Shown piece by piece: positions 24,152-34,612 of a stretch of DNA of 64,000 nt; positions within the stretch are counted from its first letter, which is position 1; each line of letters opens with the position of its first letter. The translations under genes were made by a program, and so were the position numbers. This DNA comes from Cephalotrichum gorgonifer (taxonomy: Eukaryota; Ascomycota; Sordariomycetes; Microascales; Microascaceae). The notes under the pieces are model-generated. The model was not told where the DNA came from. It saw only the letters and a program-made list of their open reading frames with translations, and did no database searches. Location: assembly GCA_900312665.1 (NCBI GenBank), contig ONZQ02000003.1:1012648-1076647 (forward strand). Reading direction: 5' to 3'.

Positions 24152-25800
24152 TCACAGGAACGACCAGGCAGCGTGGTAGGACACCACAAGCCCGACCCCC
24201 ATCCACATAGCTCCCCCGTTGATGAGGTAGCGCGGCGCTGCGTTGTCGTCGTCGCCGTCCACGTCAGCAGCGCCGTCGACCCTCCTGCGGCTAGTACCGT
24301 TTGAGGACGCGCTGGGAATGTCTTCTACGCCACACTCGCCCGTGAACTTCCCCGCGGTGTTCTTGCCCTTGGGGATCTCCTGGAGGTTTGTGCCGCAGTT
24401 GGCGTAGTGGGCGAAGTGTAGCGCGGGAGTGTCCAGATCATAGACGGCTAAGAGAGAAAATGCATTAGCTTCCAGAATGATACCATTTGAAACCGGACCC
24501 GGCTGAGAGCTGGTGAAAAAAAGGGGAGGAGAAAAAAAAGGGGGGGGAGGTTCTTACTGTAGACCGAACGGAGGAAGGAGGCCCCGAGGACGTAGCTCCC
24601 ATCTTCCTCCGACTGGGCGCCCATAGCACAGGTTACGCCATCCGACAGCTCCCACGTGAACTCCTCCAGGTCCACGTCGACAGTGTAGTCTCCAAAGGTG
24701 AAGTGCAACTGGCCCTGGAGGCCGCAGGGGACAATGACCCGCTCGAGAGCTTCGCTGTATCGGCCGCCAATGTCAGATGCAAGGGAGTCGACGATGGACT
24801 TCGGGAGGTAGCTCAGGGTCGAGCCGGTGTCGAAGAAGACGGGGAACGACTCGTTCGAGTAGGTCTTGGAGTTGTCTTTGCTGTCCGTGATAGAGACGGA
24901 GTCCAGATTGACCCAGTACCTTGTCTACTAGTTAGCAACATAACAAGCAAGGAAAGAACGAAAAGACAGGCCAATGATTCCGCTGGAGGCGCAAGAGGGG
25001 ACATACCGGTAGAACGTCTCGTTGTTCTGGCGTTCCAGGATGGGCGCGGTATGCAGGTCCCCGATGAACTTCTTGGTGTCGACCCCGCCAAAGGTGATCA
25101 GTCCACTGTGGTCCTGCTCGTCCTTGGTCCCTAGCGCGATGGACACGGTCCGGGAGTCGACGATTTTCTGATCTACGAGCTCGTCTATGAAGCTGTTGTA
25201 CTCCAGGTTGAGGCCGTTGCCGAAGGACAGGCCCAGGATGCCGTGGCTCACGTAGTCCGACTCGGTTGCGACGCCGAACCTGACGCCCGAGAGGTCGACG
25301 TCGGAGTTAGGTAGGGCGATGTCGTCTTCAACGTATCGGATAGTAGCTTTCCCTAGCCCGTACTTCAACGCCTTCATCCGGTTGGATATGCGGGCGGTCG
25401 ACGAGCCCGACGGATCGTAGGACCCGTTGTCGATGCACTCCTCCTGCTGAGGTTCCGACGAGGCCTTGCTGCAGTCGGGGTTCACCCAGAGCTCCGAGGA
25501 CCCCGTGTCGACGACGACCTTGACCTTCTGCGCGGGGGTCCCCATTTCGAGCTCGACCAGGTACGACACTGAGGAGTAGTTGAAGACGGTGGTGTCGGTG
25601 TCGAGGACGGTATCCCGCCGTACCTCCCGGCGTCTCCGGTCTGACAACTCATCGGTATGGGTGCTTCTGGTGACCGGGAATGAGAGGAGCTTTCTTGGTG
25701 CGATTGCCGGCTGATCTGTCGTCTCCAGGACGGACGCCGCCGCTCGGACGTGGACTCCGCAAAACCCTACGATGAGGGATGCAAGTCCGAAGCGAACCAT
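24152..25800 (-). CDS. Secreted aspartyl protease, probably GPI-anchored
   Basis: Three exons, 25800-25007, 24919-24558 and 24447-24152, give 483 residues. A signal peptide (about 1-22) precedes a propeptide with a multi-basic stretch (DRRRREVRRD, about 54-63) fitting Kex2-type processing. The pepsin fold follows: first catalytic motif VVVDTGSSELW with Asp98, second FFDTGSTLSYLP near residue 297, and LGASFLRSVYTVYDLD near the C-terminus of the domain. The tail is Ser-rich and ends in a hydrophobic segment (AMWMGVGLVVSYHAAWSF), indicating a GPI signal. This layout is that of family A1 yapsin/candidapepsin-like enzymes, which act at the cell surface on wall proteins and precursors. The first in-frame ATG is the one used. 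Both catalytic aspartates are present, so the enzyme should be active. Confidence 0.9.
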
Positions 25801-26944
25801 GTTATATATTCGAACTCGAACAACGGGGTCGAAAGGCCGGCGTCGTCTTATGATAAAACGAGGACCGGTTTTAAACAAGGCAAACGAAACACAGGTGCGG
25901 GAAAACGAAAAGGAAAACTAAAGAAGGGATGATCGATCCTTGGACAGAATCGTGCCCTGGAAACAACAGAGGACGTCGATCGGAGGGGCGTAGTCGTACT
26001 ACTTGTATTACAGATTATACAAGTATACCTGCAATACGCCGTGGTATCGGTATCAGCGATCACAAAACCGGACCCCCTGGCTTGGGTGACGCGTGGAGCA
26101 AGCCAGTGCCGACAGGGGTAGTCTTGGTACGGTACCAAGGAGGACTCCACTACAAGGAATAAGGAGAGTGCGTGCGTGCAGGTACGTAATGGCTGTAATT
26201 GGAGGGGTGGTACAGTTGTAGCCAGAAACCTGGTTCAGTCGATCCCTGAGGTTCCAATTGGCCGTAAGTGGCAATTAGCGAGAAACGGGATGACACGGGA
26301 GCCGTGAATCGTCAACGGGGAAGTCGAATATTAATACGAGTATCCTAATAATTAAGTTTCCGGGGTAATGTCCCTCTTGCCTTCTTTATATAATATCCCG
26401 AGATCCTCAGCAAAGGGAGTGAACGCACGAGTGTCTGCCCGTCCTGGCATGATCCCTTCTCTGTTCTCTTGCTTTTCTGTTCCTGGCTCGGGAGTTGGCA
26501 TTGCATGGTGCAAGTACTTGGATTACGAAGCCCATACTTGTACCGCTTGGCGACCTCCCTTGGCGCCAGTCTCTGAAGTATCTCCGTAATTAGCGACAAA
26601 ACAGGCAAAGATATGTGAAGTTGCGGACTTGCGGACCACACCTCAAGTCCACGCGCTCCACACTTGTGCTTCCCAGGCCATGGTCGGCCCACTGGAGCCC
26701 TCCAACTTTTGCTTGTTTAGGTATGGCGCTGGGGCGAAGCTACCAGCTTCCATGTCACCCACTTCATTATGATTGTCGGCCATCGGAATCGACTGTGAGA
26801 CATTCCAGATCGACGTATCCCAGCGCGCTGTTTGTACATACTGTTAATTCCCGTGCATAATATCCTTCGATTCAGCCGTGTTTGTCAGGTGGCGTGTGCA
26901 GGTACTAGTACCCGTATGGCTGGTCGTCCAGTTCAGCTCCGATA
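25801..26944. other. Intergenic region upstream of protease and beside transposon
   Basis: Contains the protease promoter and about 1 kb up to the transposon. TACTTGTA at 26000-26007 and TACAAGTA at 26018-26025 form an inverted pair 10 bases apart, and TACTTGTA recurs at 26535-26542. No gene seen; base composition is normal, unlike the adjoining element. Confidence 0.55.
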
Positions 26945-26994
26945 ACGTAGCCCACCCATCAATCGGCACACCCATCAATCGGCACTTCTCCACA
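26945..26994 (+). repeat. Left terminal inverted repeat of transposon
   Basis: Fifty bases beginning ACGTAGCCC, then two head-to-tail copies of the 16-mer ACCCATCAATCGGCAC (26954-26969 and 26970-26985), then TTCTCCACA. It is identical to the reverse complement of 28786-28835. The doubled 16-mer is a candidate transposase binding site. Confidence 0.97.
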
Positions 26995-28785
26995 CCAACA
27001 CAAACCCACCTACATCAACCAAAAACATCGTCAAAAACACATCAAATTTTATCAAAATCATCAAAATCCTTCAATTCTACATCTCGTACATAAAAAAACA
27101 CATCACCAATCAATTCAGGATACCAAAATACACGGAAACTGCCCTCCAAAATACACTCACAGAGATCATAGATAGAGTTCCCCTCCAATATATCGCAAAA
27201 TGATAGGGTATACCTCATACTACCCTACAGTCACAATATCGAGGATCAACCTTACAAAGTATTACCTCAGAACCCTAGCAAAGGCTATCTTGAGAACAGG
27301 AGAGAGTACTTGTATACTGGATTATTACTTAGGATTCCCTTAGGAGTCTCCCGATCTATACTCAACTTCGAAGACTAGCCCAATAAATCCTATAATAAGA
27401 TGATAATATTTAACTGCTTGATATCAACTGGATATAAGGCTTTTTATCTTATAATCCTGATATCAGAAGCCTTCAAGATATAAGGCTTAAATCAATCTAT
27501 TTCAATGATATCAATACTAAGATAATTCAGGACTTCTTTAATCTCTTAGATCAGCCTCTTCTATCGAATATCAAGCTGGAAAACTACTATAATATAGATG
27601 AGATCAGTCTTCAAGAGGGTCTAGGGCTTAGTAGTATAGTCCTTAGGAAATCAGATAAGAAATATATTCTCCTATAGTATTCATTATCATATACCTGGAT
27701 TATAATCTTCGAATATATCTCTATAATAGGAAAATATCTATAGCCTCTTATTATTTTCAAGGGAGAATTAATATAAGCCCAGTAGTTCCCTTAACAGCTA
27801 GATTTCTTATAAGACTAGGCCTTTATTATTTAAATTAATAGCTGGATATCAAATTCTATAGTATTTCAGTAGTTGATAGAGATATTTATCCCTGATACTC
27901 AGATAGTAGATAGAGAGAAGTATCTCCTTATTTTTGATAAGTACAGAAGCCATCAGATAGATGAATTTATATTCAAATACTTCCAAAATGATATCTATCT
28001 ACTATTTTTATCTCTATATATATTATATATTCTATAGTCTCTCAATATCTTGATATTTTTACTACTTAAGAACCGATATCAATATAAGATCAATAATCTC
28101 AATATAATTTAGTTAGGAGACCCTTTATCTCCTATCTCAAAGGCCCAGTTCCTTTAGGCTTATAAGAGAGCTCAAATAGCAGCTCTGATATCAAAGAATA
28201 TCAAATCTGGGTAGCAAAGGACAGATCTATAGCCAGTTAATATAAGGAAGATACTTAATAATGATATAGTCATATCTTCAGAGCCTCCTCAACTATATAC
28301 CCCCTCATCTATAGTTCCCGATATAGCTCAATCCTGTATCTATCTACAATTGAAGACCCCGAGGAATAGAAAGGATATTATAACCCTTATTGATATTATA
28401 CCTATAAAGGAATAATATAATCTCTTAATCCAGCTCTTATTCCAGAAGATCAATAAGGGGCTGGAAGAGAAGAATATAATTTTAATAATTTAATAGGATC
28501 AGATATAGTAATTACAGTTATAGATTACCTGTTTAAGGCCCCCAAAATATCAAAAAGTAGTTACAGATCCCAATAACCGGTTTATTAATATCAAGGAGAT
28601 CATATCAATCTGTTTGCAGATAGAAGAGATATTTGATATTGAAGGGACTTCGAGGGAAGCCCAGGATAATATCTGGGAGAGCTTCTGTTATAAGTAGCAA
28701 TTAGAGCTCTAAAAAAAACCTTCCTTTGTATCTATTTAGGTCAAAAAGTGCCTTCATTCTACGGATATCATGATGGTTGAGGAGA

Positions 28786-28835
28786 TGTGGAGAAGTGCCG
28801 ATTGATGGGTGTGCCGATTGATGGGTGGGCTACGT
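28786..28835 (-). repeat. Right terminal inverted repeat of transposon
   Basis: Exact inverted copy of the left end, including the doubled 16-mer, ending ...GGGCTACGT next to the flanking TA. Confidence 0.97.
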
Positions 28836-28837
28836 TA

Positions 28838-29697
28838 TCTCGCTGGCTTGTTATGTATGGCGAGGGGCAGCCATTGGTGGCTGAGACAAAAAGGGAGGGG
28901 CGGGAACAGAGTCGCGCCAGCAACCGTATAATGTCCGGCCCATCCGCCTCCCTCCACAATTAGAGATCGTCTCCTACTCGTGTGTTTCAGTTCGCCAATT
29001 CGAGATAGAGTTCGAAGTCAACTCGCGCTATGGAAGCCACGAGGCGTTTGCCTCGCGAACGCCCCAGACAACCGGAAGGAAACATACTTGCATACAAGTA
29101 TTCCTACCAGTGCGAAAATAGTAGAGACCTATTCGTAATAGGCTGCGTAATCGCCGATTTCCCCTGAAGAATCTGGTCCCAGTCGCGATGTCGACGGACT
29201 CGAAGCTAAGAAGCTTGCTCCAAGGTTCAACTTACGAATCCCTGGTGGGCCGTTTCAACCTGTACTCGTAAAACGGCCAAGCTGATAGACATGAGCCAGG
29301 CATGTAGGGTTTAAGAGGTTGTCTCACCACTATTATTGGCGTTGCCATTGATATCTCGAAGAATGTCTCTCCAGCAAAGTGTTACCACCTACGTAATTAA
29401 GATCCGATGTCTCGTGGTACATACAAGTGCCTGCGTTTCAGATCTTCACATCGGCTACCTCCACATGCAAGCTGAGTCAGTAAATCGATAAGTCAGCATC
29501 TTGCTTTACATTCACGTGATCATGAATTAGTCATATTTTACGTCCGGATCCGTGTCTCGGACAGTCACGTGGCATCCCATCATTAGTCATCCATTTCTCC
29601 ACCGTCACAGCCGAGTCGGAAGCGAACGGACATCATCTCAATTGAAGGAAGACGACAACTACCTTCACTCATTTCGCATCCAACAGCATCAATCAAA
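28838..29697. other. Intergenic region between transposon and ATP7
   Basis: Normal composition resumes at once after the element. It holds TACAAGTA at 29093-29100, TACTCGTA at 29263-29270 and two CACGTG sites in the presumed ATP7 promoter. No gene seen. Confidence 0.55.
29512..29572 (+). promoter_or_regulatory. Two CACGTG boxes upstream of ATP7
   Basis: TCACGTGA at 29512-29519 and TCACGTGG at 29565-29572 lie about 180 and 130 bp before the ATP7 start. CACGTG preceded by T is the core bound by Cbf1-type bHLH factors in ascomycetes, which are known to act at respiratory genes. Binding here is inferred. Confidence 0.45.
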
Positions 29698-30548
29698 ATG
29701 GCCGCAGTAAGTGTACCCCGTCATCGGCTCGATTACACAGTATATTTTATCGATTGAGACGCCCCCCGCGATCGGATCGAAGGAGCGCCGATTGTCGCGT
29801 CTCGCGGGAATTGAGACTGGGACCTTTGCCGAGCACTCCCGGAGAAACGAGCTAATTTTTCTCTCCCCCCCCAAACAGCGAAGCGCAGCACTCAAGCTCG
29901 ACTGGGCCAAGGTCACGACCTCCCTCGGCCTCCGCGGCCAGACTGCGGCGTCCCTCCACGCCTTCAAGGCTCGCAACGACGAAGTTCGCCGCAAGCTCCA
30001 GGCCCTGCAGGAGCTGCCGACCGAGGTCGACTTCGCCCACTACCGCTCCGTCCTGAAGAACCAGGCCGTCGTCGACGAGATCGAGAAGCGCTTCGCCACC
30101 TTCAAGCCCGTGACGTACGATGTCAACAGGCAGCTCAAGGCCATCGAGGCCTTCGAGGTTGAGGCCGTGAAGAACGCGGAGGCGACGAAGGACCAGGTCA
30201 ACATGGAGCTCCAGGACCTCGAGAAGACGCTCAAGAACATCGAGGAGGCCAGGCCATTCGAGGACCTCACCGTGGTATGTAATCCCGGCGGAGCCGGAAG
30301 ACGCGGGCCTCGATCGTGGGCCTGTGAGGGTCGGTGTGTTTCAACCTGGTGGCTGACAGTGGTGGAATGCAGGACGAGATTGCGGCTGCCGAGCCCTCGA
30401 TCGACGAGAAGACCGCCAAGCTCGTTGCCAAGGGCCGCTGGGTCGTTCCCGGATACAAGGTACGTCGTCCTGTCGACAAAGAGGCAACGTCGTCTTCCAG
30501 CGCTAACGCACCGTACAGGAGAGATTCGGCGACCTCTCCATGCTATAA
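29698..30548 (+). CDS. ATP7: Mitochondrial F1Fo ATP synthase subunit d
   Basis: Four exons (29698-29706, 29879-30274, 30373-30459, 30519-30548) give 173 residues, the usual size for fungal Atp7. The first coding exon is only nine bases (MAA), spliced to RSAALKLDWAKVTTSLGLRG. The helical core (NDEVRRKLQALQELPTEVDF, HYRSVLKNQAVVDEIEKRF, VEAVKNAEATKDQVNMELQD) and the ending KGRWVVPGYKERFGDLSML are typical. Subunit d is part of the peripheral stalk in the mitochondrial inner membrane that holds F1 against the rotor. No cleavable presequence is evident, as in yeast. The exon boundaries all keep the frame and restore the conserved C-terminus. Two CACGTG boxes lie in the promoter. Confidence 0.96.
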
Positions 30549-32682
30549 GCAACTGGTCGACTGTATTTCCTTTATGTATTGTTACTACATTGGCATTGTA
30601 GATAAAGATGGTGTGGGTGTGTCCTTAGCAGGCAGGTAGTGCAAGATATTCGATGTGCTCGTTGGATTAGCAAGTGCGAGCAACCCTGCAGCCGCTGCTT
30701 CTTCTTTTTTCCTCGTCTCTCCGGCTCCCAACGTTCTACGTGAAATATCGATTTGCAGTCAAAGCAGAGAGGAGGGGTGAAGGGTTGGGTGGACGGAGTG
30801 GGCCGTTGGGTCGTCCTGATGGGTTGAGGACAGAGGTGTTTGGGGCGGAGGGAGGGCCCAACAAGACGGACTTGGAGGAGATAACCGTGCTCTCATAATG
30901 AGGAAGGCCTTTCACTCTCACCCCCCCAGTAACGCACCCTCCTGCCTGCTCTCTTGCTACAAGTACAGGGCAAGCAAGCACTAACAATGCAGCTAGGCAT
31001 TATCGGTGAGCCACGATTGACCAGATCCTCGATGGTTGCGGCGAGGCGTGGTGGCGGTGACAGTGGTGGTGGTGGGCAAGGTCAGCTTAGACTGTGGTCC
31101 GGTCACCGCTCTTCTGGCCCAGAGAGCTGGATCGGTGTGGCGGGGGGTGCCGAAGAGGGGAAATATTCGCCTCCAGGGGTGGGGAGTAGGGGTGTTTTCG
31201 AGGGTTCTGGTCCCCCCGACCCCTGGTCCGCAGCAAAGCCCAACCACCTAAGAAGATTCAGGGCAACAACACACGATTCCAGATTCAATCCCATCACCGC
31301 TACCCTGGCTCTGGGTCCAGGAGGTGCATGTACTATTATTCCTGCTTGTGTCCTGTTTTCCTTGCTTCCCTTTAACTCGTATTTGTTTTGCCCCTTTGGA
31401 AGTTTCTGCACATTTACCGATTTCTCAGGTTTCTATTTCCTTCGTCTACGACCTTACATTTTTTTTTCCCCCAGTCCTCATTCGTATAAGTCGTCGTCAC
31501 CCCCTGGTGCTCGCCTGACCACCCTCGCCTTGAGAGCGGCATTTACAAGTACTATTGTTGCGGACCGTTCTTTTGGGTCGATCGATTCAGCCACCCCATC
31601 TAGGTTGCCACCGGCTTATCGGTCACTCTCTCCACTCCATCCTCTCGTCGCAGGCAGTCCCGGGGCGACCATCAAGCCGCCTGTGGAGACTTTCTCGGTC
31701 CGGAGCCTCTGCGCCCTCTCACTGAATGGTCAGTCTGGTCTTCACATCACACCCACTCACACCCCCGCGCACCACACCTGGGCACGACGACCGGGTTCTC
31801 GGGACCCCCGCCTACCCGCCTACCTGCGGGCCATTCTTTTTCTTCTTTCTTTGTCACCGAAAGTTTTGTTTCCCATGTGAACGTTCGTTCCTCTCTCGTT
31901 TTCTCTCCGTGTTCCCTTCCTTTCACTGCCGGTTTCCAAATTCGGTTATCTCAGCTTAGAAGGACCTGGGCCCTTGTCATCACCAACCAAGAACCCATGT
32001 CAATCGCCCGGGCGAGCTGAAGTTGTCCTGCCTGCCTATCATTCCACCGTCCTCTGATATTGTGTCATTTGTTAAGAGGGAAGATCTAGGTGGCACCATC
32101 GGGAGAAAGGAAGGAACTCGGGTGCCGGCCTATCCTTTTACTTGCCACATCTTCTTCCCCCTCGCCCCTTACCTCGTCTCCCACGCCGCCCTCGGCTATT
32201 GAGCACCGTTGGAGTGACAGATCCACCAACCCGTCTGCCACTCTCCTATCATTTCTTCCCTCTCGTTTCGTTGGTTCTCCGATCACGGGTGGGTACCTAC
32301 CGCTTGGACAACTGGTTGGCTGACCTGTAGCCGACCCAGACGGGATCTAGATCGCGAAGCGAATCAGTCCCGCGCCGTTTTCAGCTTCCGTGATCAGAGG
32401 CGCGTCGCGTAGGGAGGGCTGGAAGAAACCCTATAGATATAAAAAAGGCAGCACCCTCCCCAAGGACGAGTGCGGTTCCCGCCTCTAATACTCCTCTACG
32501 ACAAATATCTCACATCTGCTTGACGAAGCGTGGTAGCACAAGGGCGGGTCACACGGGTATTATCTCACTCCTGCCCAACCACATCCCGACGCTTCGTGGC
32601 CGATATTTGCGGAACGTACGGAACGGCCTTCCTAAAGAGGAACATTACAAATACTTCGGACGTCACAACCGGTCCCCCCAAG
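30549..32682. other. Intergenic region with pyrimidine-rich tract, 2.1 kb
   Basis: Between ATP7 and the hydrolase gene. TACAAGTA occurs at 30958-30965 and 31544-31551. From about 31330 to 32280 the plus strand is strongly C/T-rich. A 308-codon stop-free frame (30954-31880) crosses this area but has neither codon bias nor domains. A TATA box for the hydrolase is near 32438. Confidence 0.5.
32438..32446 (+). promoter_or_regulatory. TATA box of hydrolase gene
   Basis: TATAAAAAA about 245 bp upstream of the hydrolase ATG, which would leave a leader of roughly 200 bases if transcription starts in the usual 30-80 bp downstream. Confidence 0.5.
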
Positions 32683-33729
32683 ATGTCTTCTCAGTCCATC
32701 AAATCCCTCGTCATCACGGACCCCGGGCCACTCGACCCCCGGTGGATCGCCTACGAGGCGGAGCACCTCACATCCACCGCGCCCAAGAAGAAGAAGTCGT
32801 ACGAGGGACCCTCGGCCGTGGAGCGGCAGGCCACCTACGCGCAGGAGTGCCGGGAGCTAAACGCGCGGATGATGGCCCCCGGGGCACGCGACCACCACCT
32901 GTCGCAGGGGATCGTCGCCACACAGCGCACCACGACGTCGACCAAGGACGGCGCGACGATCCCGATCATGGTGTACACGCGGGAGGAGGACGCCGGCCGG
33001 GAGCCCGACGTCGTGCTCGTCTACTTCCACGGCGGGGGACTCTGGGTCGGGGAGGCGGATAGCGAGGAGCTCTCCTGCAGGAGGCTCGTCTGCGGGAACC
33101 ACGCGGTGTATAGCATCGGGTACCGGCTCATGCCGGAGTACTTTGCGAGCGTATGCCTCTCCGACGCGTACGACGGCTTCGAGGCCGTGCGGCGCTGGGT
33201 CGGGGCCGGGGAGGGAGGAGCGGGGGGGCCGGGGCCGAGGATCGTCGTCGTGGGATCCTCCAGCGGAGGGGAGCTCGCGGCCCTGGTGTCGCAGATGGCG
33301 CCTAGGGGCTGCCTCGGCGGGGCCCTCCTCCGGTGCCCCGTGACGTGCGACGTCTTCAGCGGGGACGGATACGTGCCCGAGGCGCTGCGGAAGTACCACA
33401 CCAGCGGGACCGAGGCCTTCATCACGTCGCTGGGCGGGTTCATGAGGCGCGCGGTGCCGCGAGACGGGTTGGCGAGGATGCCGATCGAGGCGACGCAGGA
33501 GGAGCTGAGGGGCCAGCCGAGGACGTGGATACAGGTCTGCACCAACGACGTGCTCTACTCGGACGGCGTCTGCTACGGCATCGCGCTGGAGGAGGCCGGG
33601 GTGGAGGTCAAGGTCGACGTCGTGAAGGGATGGCCGCATACCTTCTGGCTCCCGGTTCCGGAGCTGGAGCGGGCATACGAGGCGGACATGGCGATGCTGG
33701 AGGGTCTGAAGTGGATCTTGGGGGCGTAG
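32683..33729 (+). CDS. Alpha/beta hydrolase, HSL-like esterase/lipase
   Basis: A single exon of 348 residues. It carries the full signature of the hormone-sensitive-lipase-like (alpha/beta hydrolase fold-3) family: oxyanion motif HGGG at 116-119, nucleophile motif GSSSGG with Ser193, a likely Asp289 in CTNDVLYSDG, and His319 in GWPHTFW. These enzymes cleave short-chain esters or amides; fungal members detoxify, remodel secondary metabolites or have no known substrate. There is no signal peptide, so it is probably cytosolic. No metabolic gene cluster surrounds it. The start is the first in-frame ATG, preceded by a TATA box at a sensible distance. GC content and third-position GC are noticeably high. 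Confidence 0.9.
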   Translation: MSSQSIKSLVITDPGPLDPRWIAYEAEHLTSTAPKKKKSYEGPSAVERQATYAQECRELNARMMAPGARDHHLSQGIVATQRTTTSTKDGATIPIMVYTREEDAGREPDVVLVYFHGGGLWVGEADSEELSCRRLVCGNHAVYSIGYRLMPEYFASVCLSDAYDGFEAVRRWVGAGEGGAGGPGPRIVVVGSSSGGELAALVSQMAPRGCLGGALLRCPVTCDVFSGDGYVPEALRKYHTSGTEAFITSLGGFMRRAVPRDGLARMPIEATQEELRGQPRTWIQVCTNDVLYSDGVCYGIALEEAGVEVKVDVVKGWPHTFWLPVPELERAYEADMAMLEGLKWILGA

Positions 33730-34612
33730 ATGGTTTCGGCTGGCAAAAAGTGATGCCTTTCCATTCCATGTAGAGGGAGCCAGCCCCGTTCCTCCCGTTC
33801 CCCCCCACCCCGCCTTTTCTTTTCTTCCGACGATCCCGGGGCTGCTGTTGCGTTATGTCTGTGAGCTTTCCCAGCCTTGGAGTATTATTATATAAACATA
33901 TATTGGGTGGATTCGGTGTATCACGGTGTTGCATTGCTTTAGCCTGTTTTTAAGCTTTTTCGTCCGTAGAATATGAGATGTATTAGGTAGATCGGTGTGT
34001 GTGTCGAAGTGTCGGATTCGTTGGAGCTTGGCTCAGTCCATTTATTAGCTAACATGGAAGTATATGGGCTGAGAACTGTCCAATCTTGGGGCGTTCGCCC
34101 TTTCACCTCGGTTTAGAGGGCAGTGGGATGCACCGTTTGTGGATCTAGGGATAGGGTGAATCTACCCCCCCAAGTTACTGGTCGCGAGCAGCTTCTCGCA
34201 GCGTGTGTCTACTCTTCGAAAACGCCACCAAATCCCCATAACATCCGCAGTCTTACCCTGCCTTAGAGTAGTAGCAGGTACTGGCCAGCCGTATCCATCG
34301 AGCCGTAATTACCGCCGGTCGAAGATCGGGAAGACCCTAAGCTGCAGGGATTCGCAATGCCGCATACTACGAGTATTAGCGCACGATGCCTTTAGTTAGC
34401 TCAACGGGCAGCATCAATTTACAACGGGGATCGCCAGTGCGCAACCAACCTCACTGTGGCACGAAGATAGATCTGGGAGCAAGTTGCGATAACGTAGTCT
34501 CCATCATACATACAACTCCCTCGCTGAATATTATACAAATTTACATCACATAATGGATTATCCCCTAACATGTCTGCCATTCAGACTCATAATACCCACC
34601 CGCTTCCCTCCT
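33730..34612. other. Convergent intergenic region
   Basis: Between the hydrolase (+) and Mtc5/WDR59 (-) genes. No repeats, motif clusters or coding frames that I can support. Confidence 0.5.

Larger units (their letters stand above)
26945..28835 (+). mobile_element. Degenerate Fot1/pogo-type (Tc1/mariner) DNA transposon
   Basis: An 1891-bp element bounded by 50-bp perfect terminal inverted repeats and flanked on both sides by TA (26943-26944 and 28836-28837), the target-site duplication of Tc1/mariner elements. The interior is very AT-rich and TA-rich while the neighbours are not. Plus-strand translation with many stops still shows the transposase: YYNIDEISLQEGLGLSSIV (about 27590-27645, first Asp region), an IIFEYISITGK segment, LLIFDKYRSHQIDEFI (about 27925-27975, the site that reads DGHGSH in active relatives), then LKNRYQYK and KAQFL/AYKRAQIAALI. 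Several stops lie where tryptophan is expected (TGG to TAG), the footprint of repeat-induced point mutation. The transposase is dead; the ends look usable in trans. Confidence 0.93.

Noticed and set aside
30954..31880. A 308-codon open frame on the plus strand.
   Set aside because: It begins at a non-ATG codon, has Ser/Pro/Phe/Leu content set by the C/T-rich strand, no domain, and no conserved motif.
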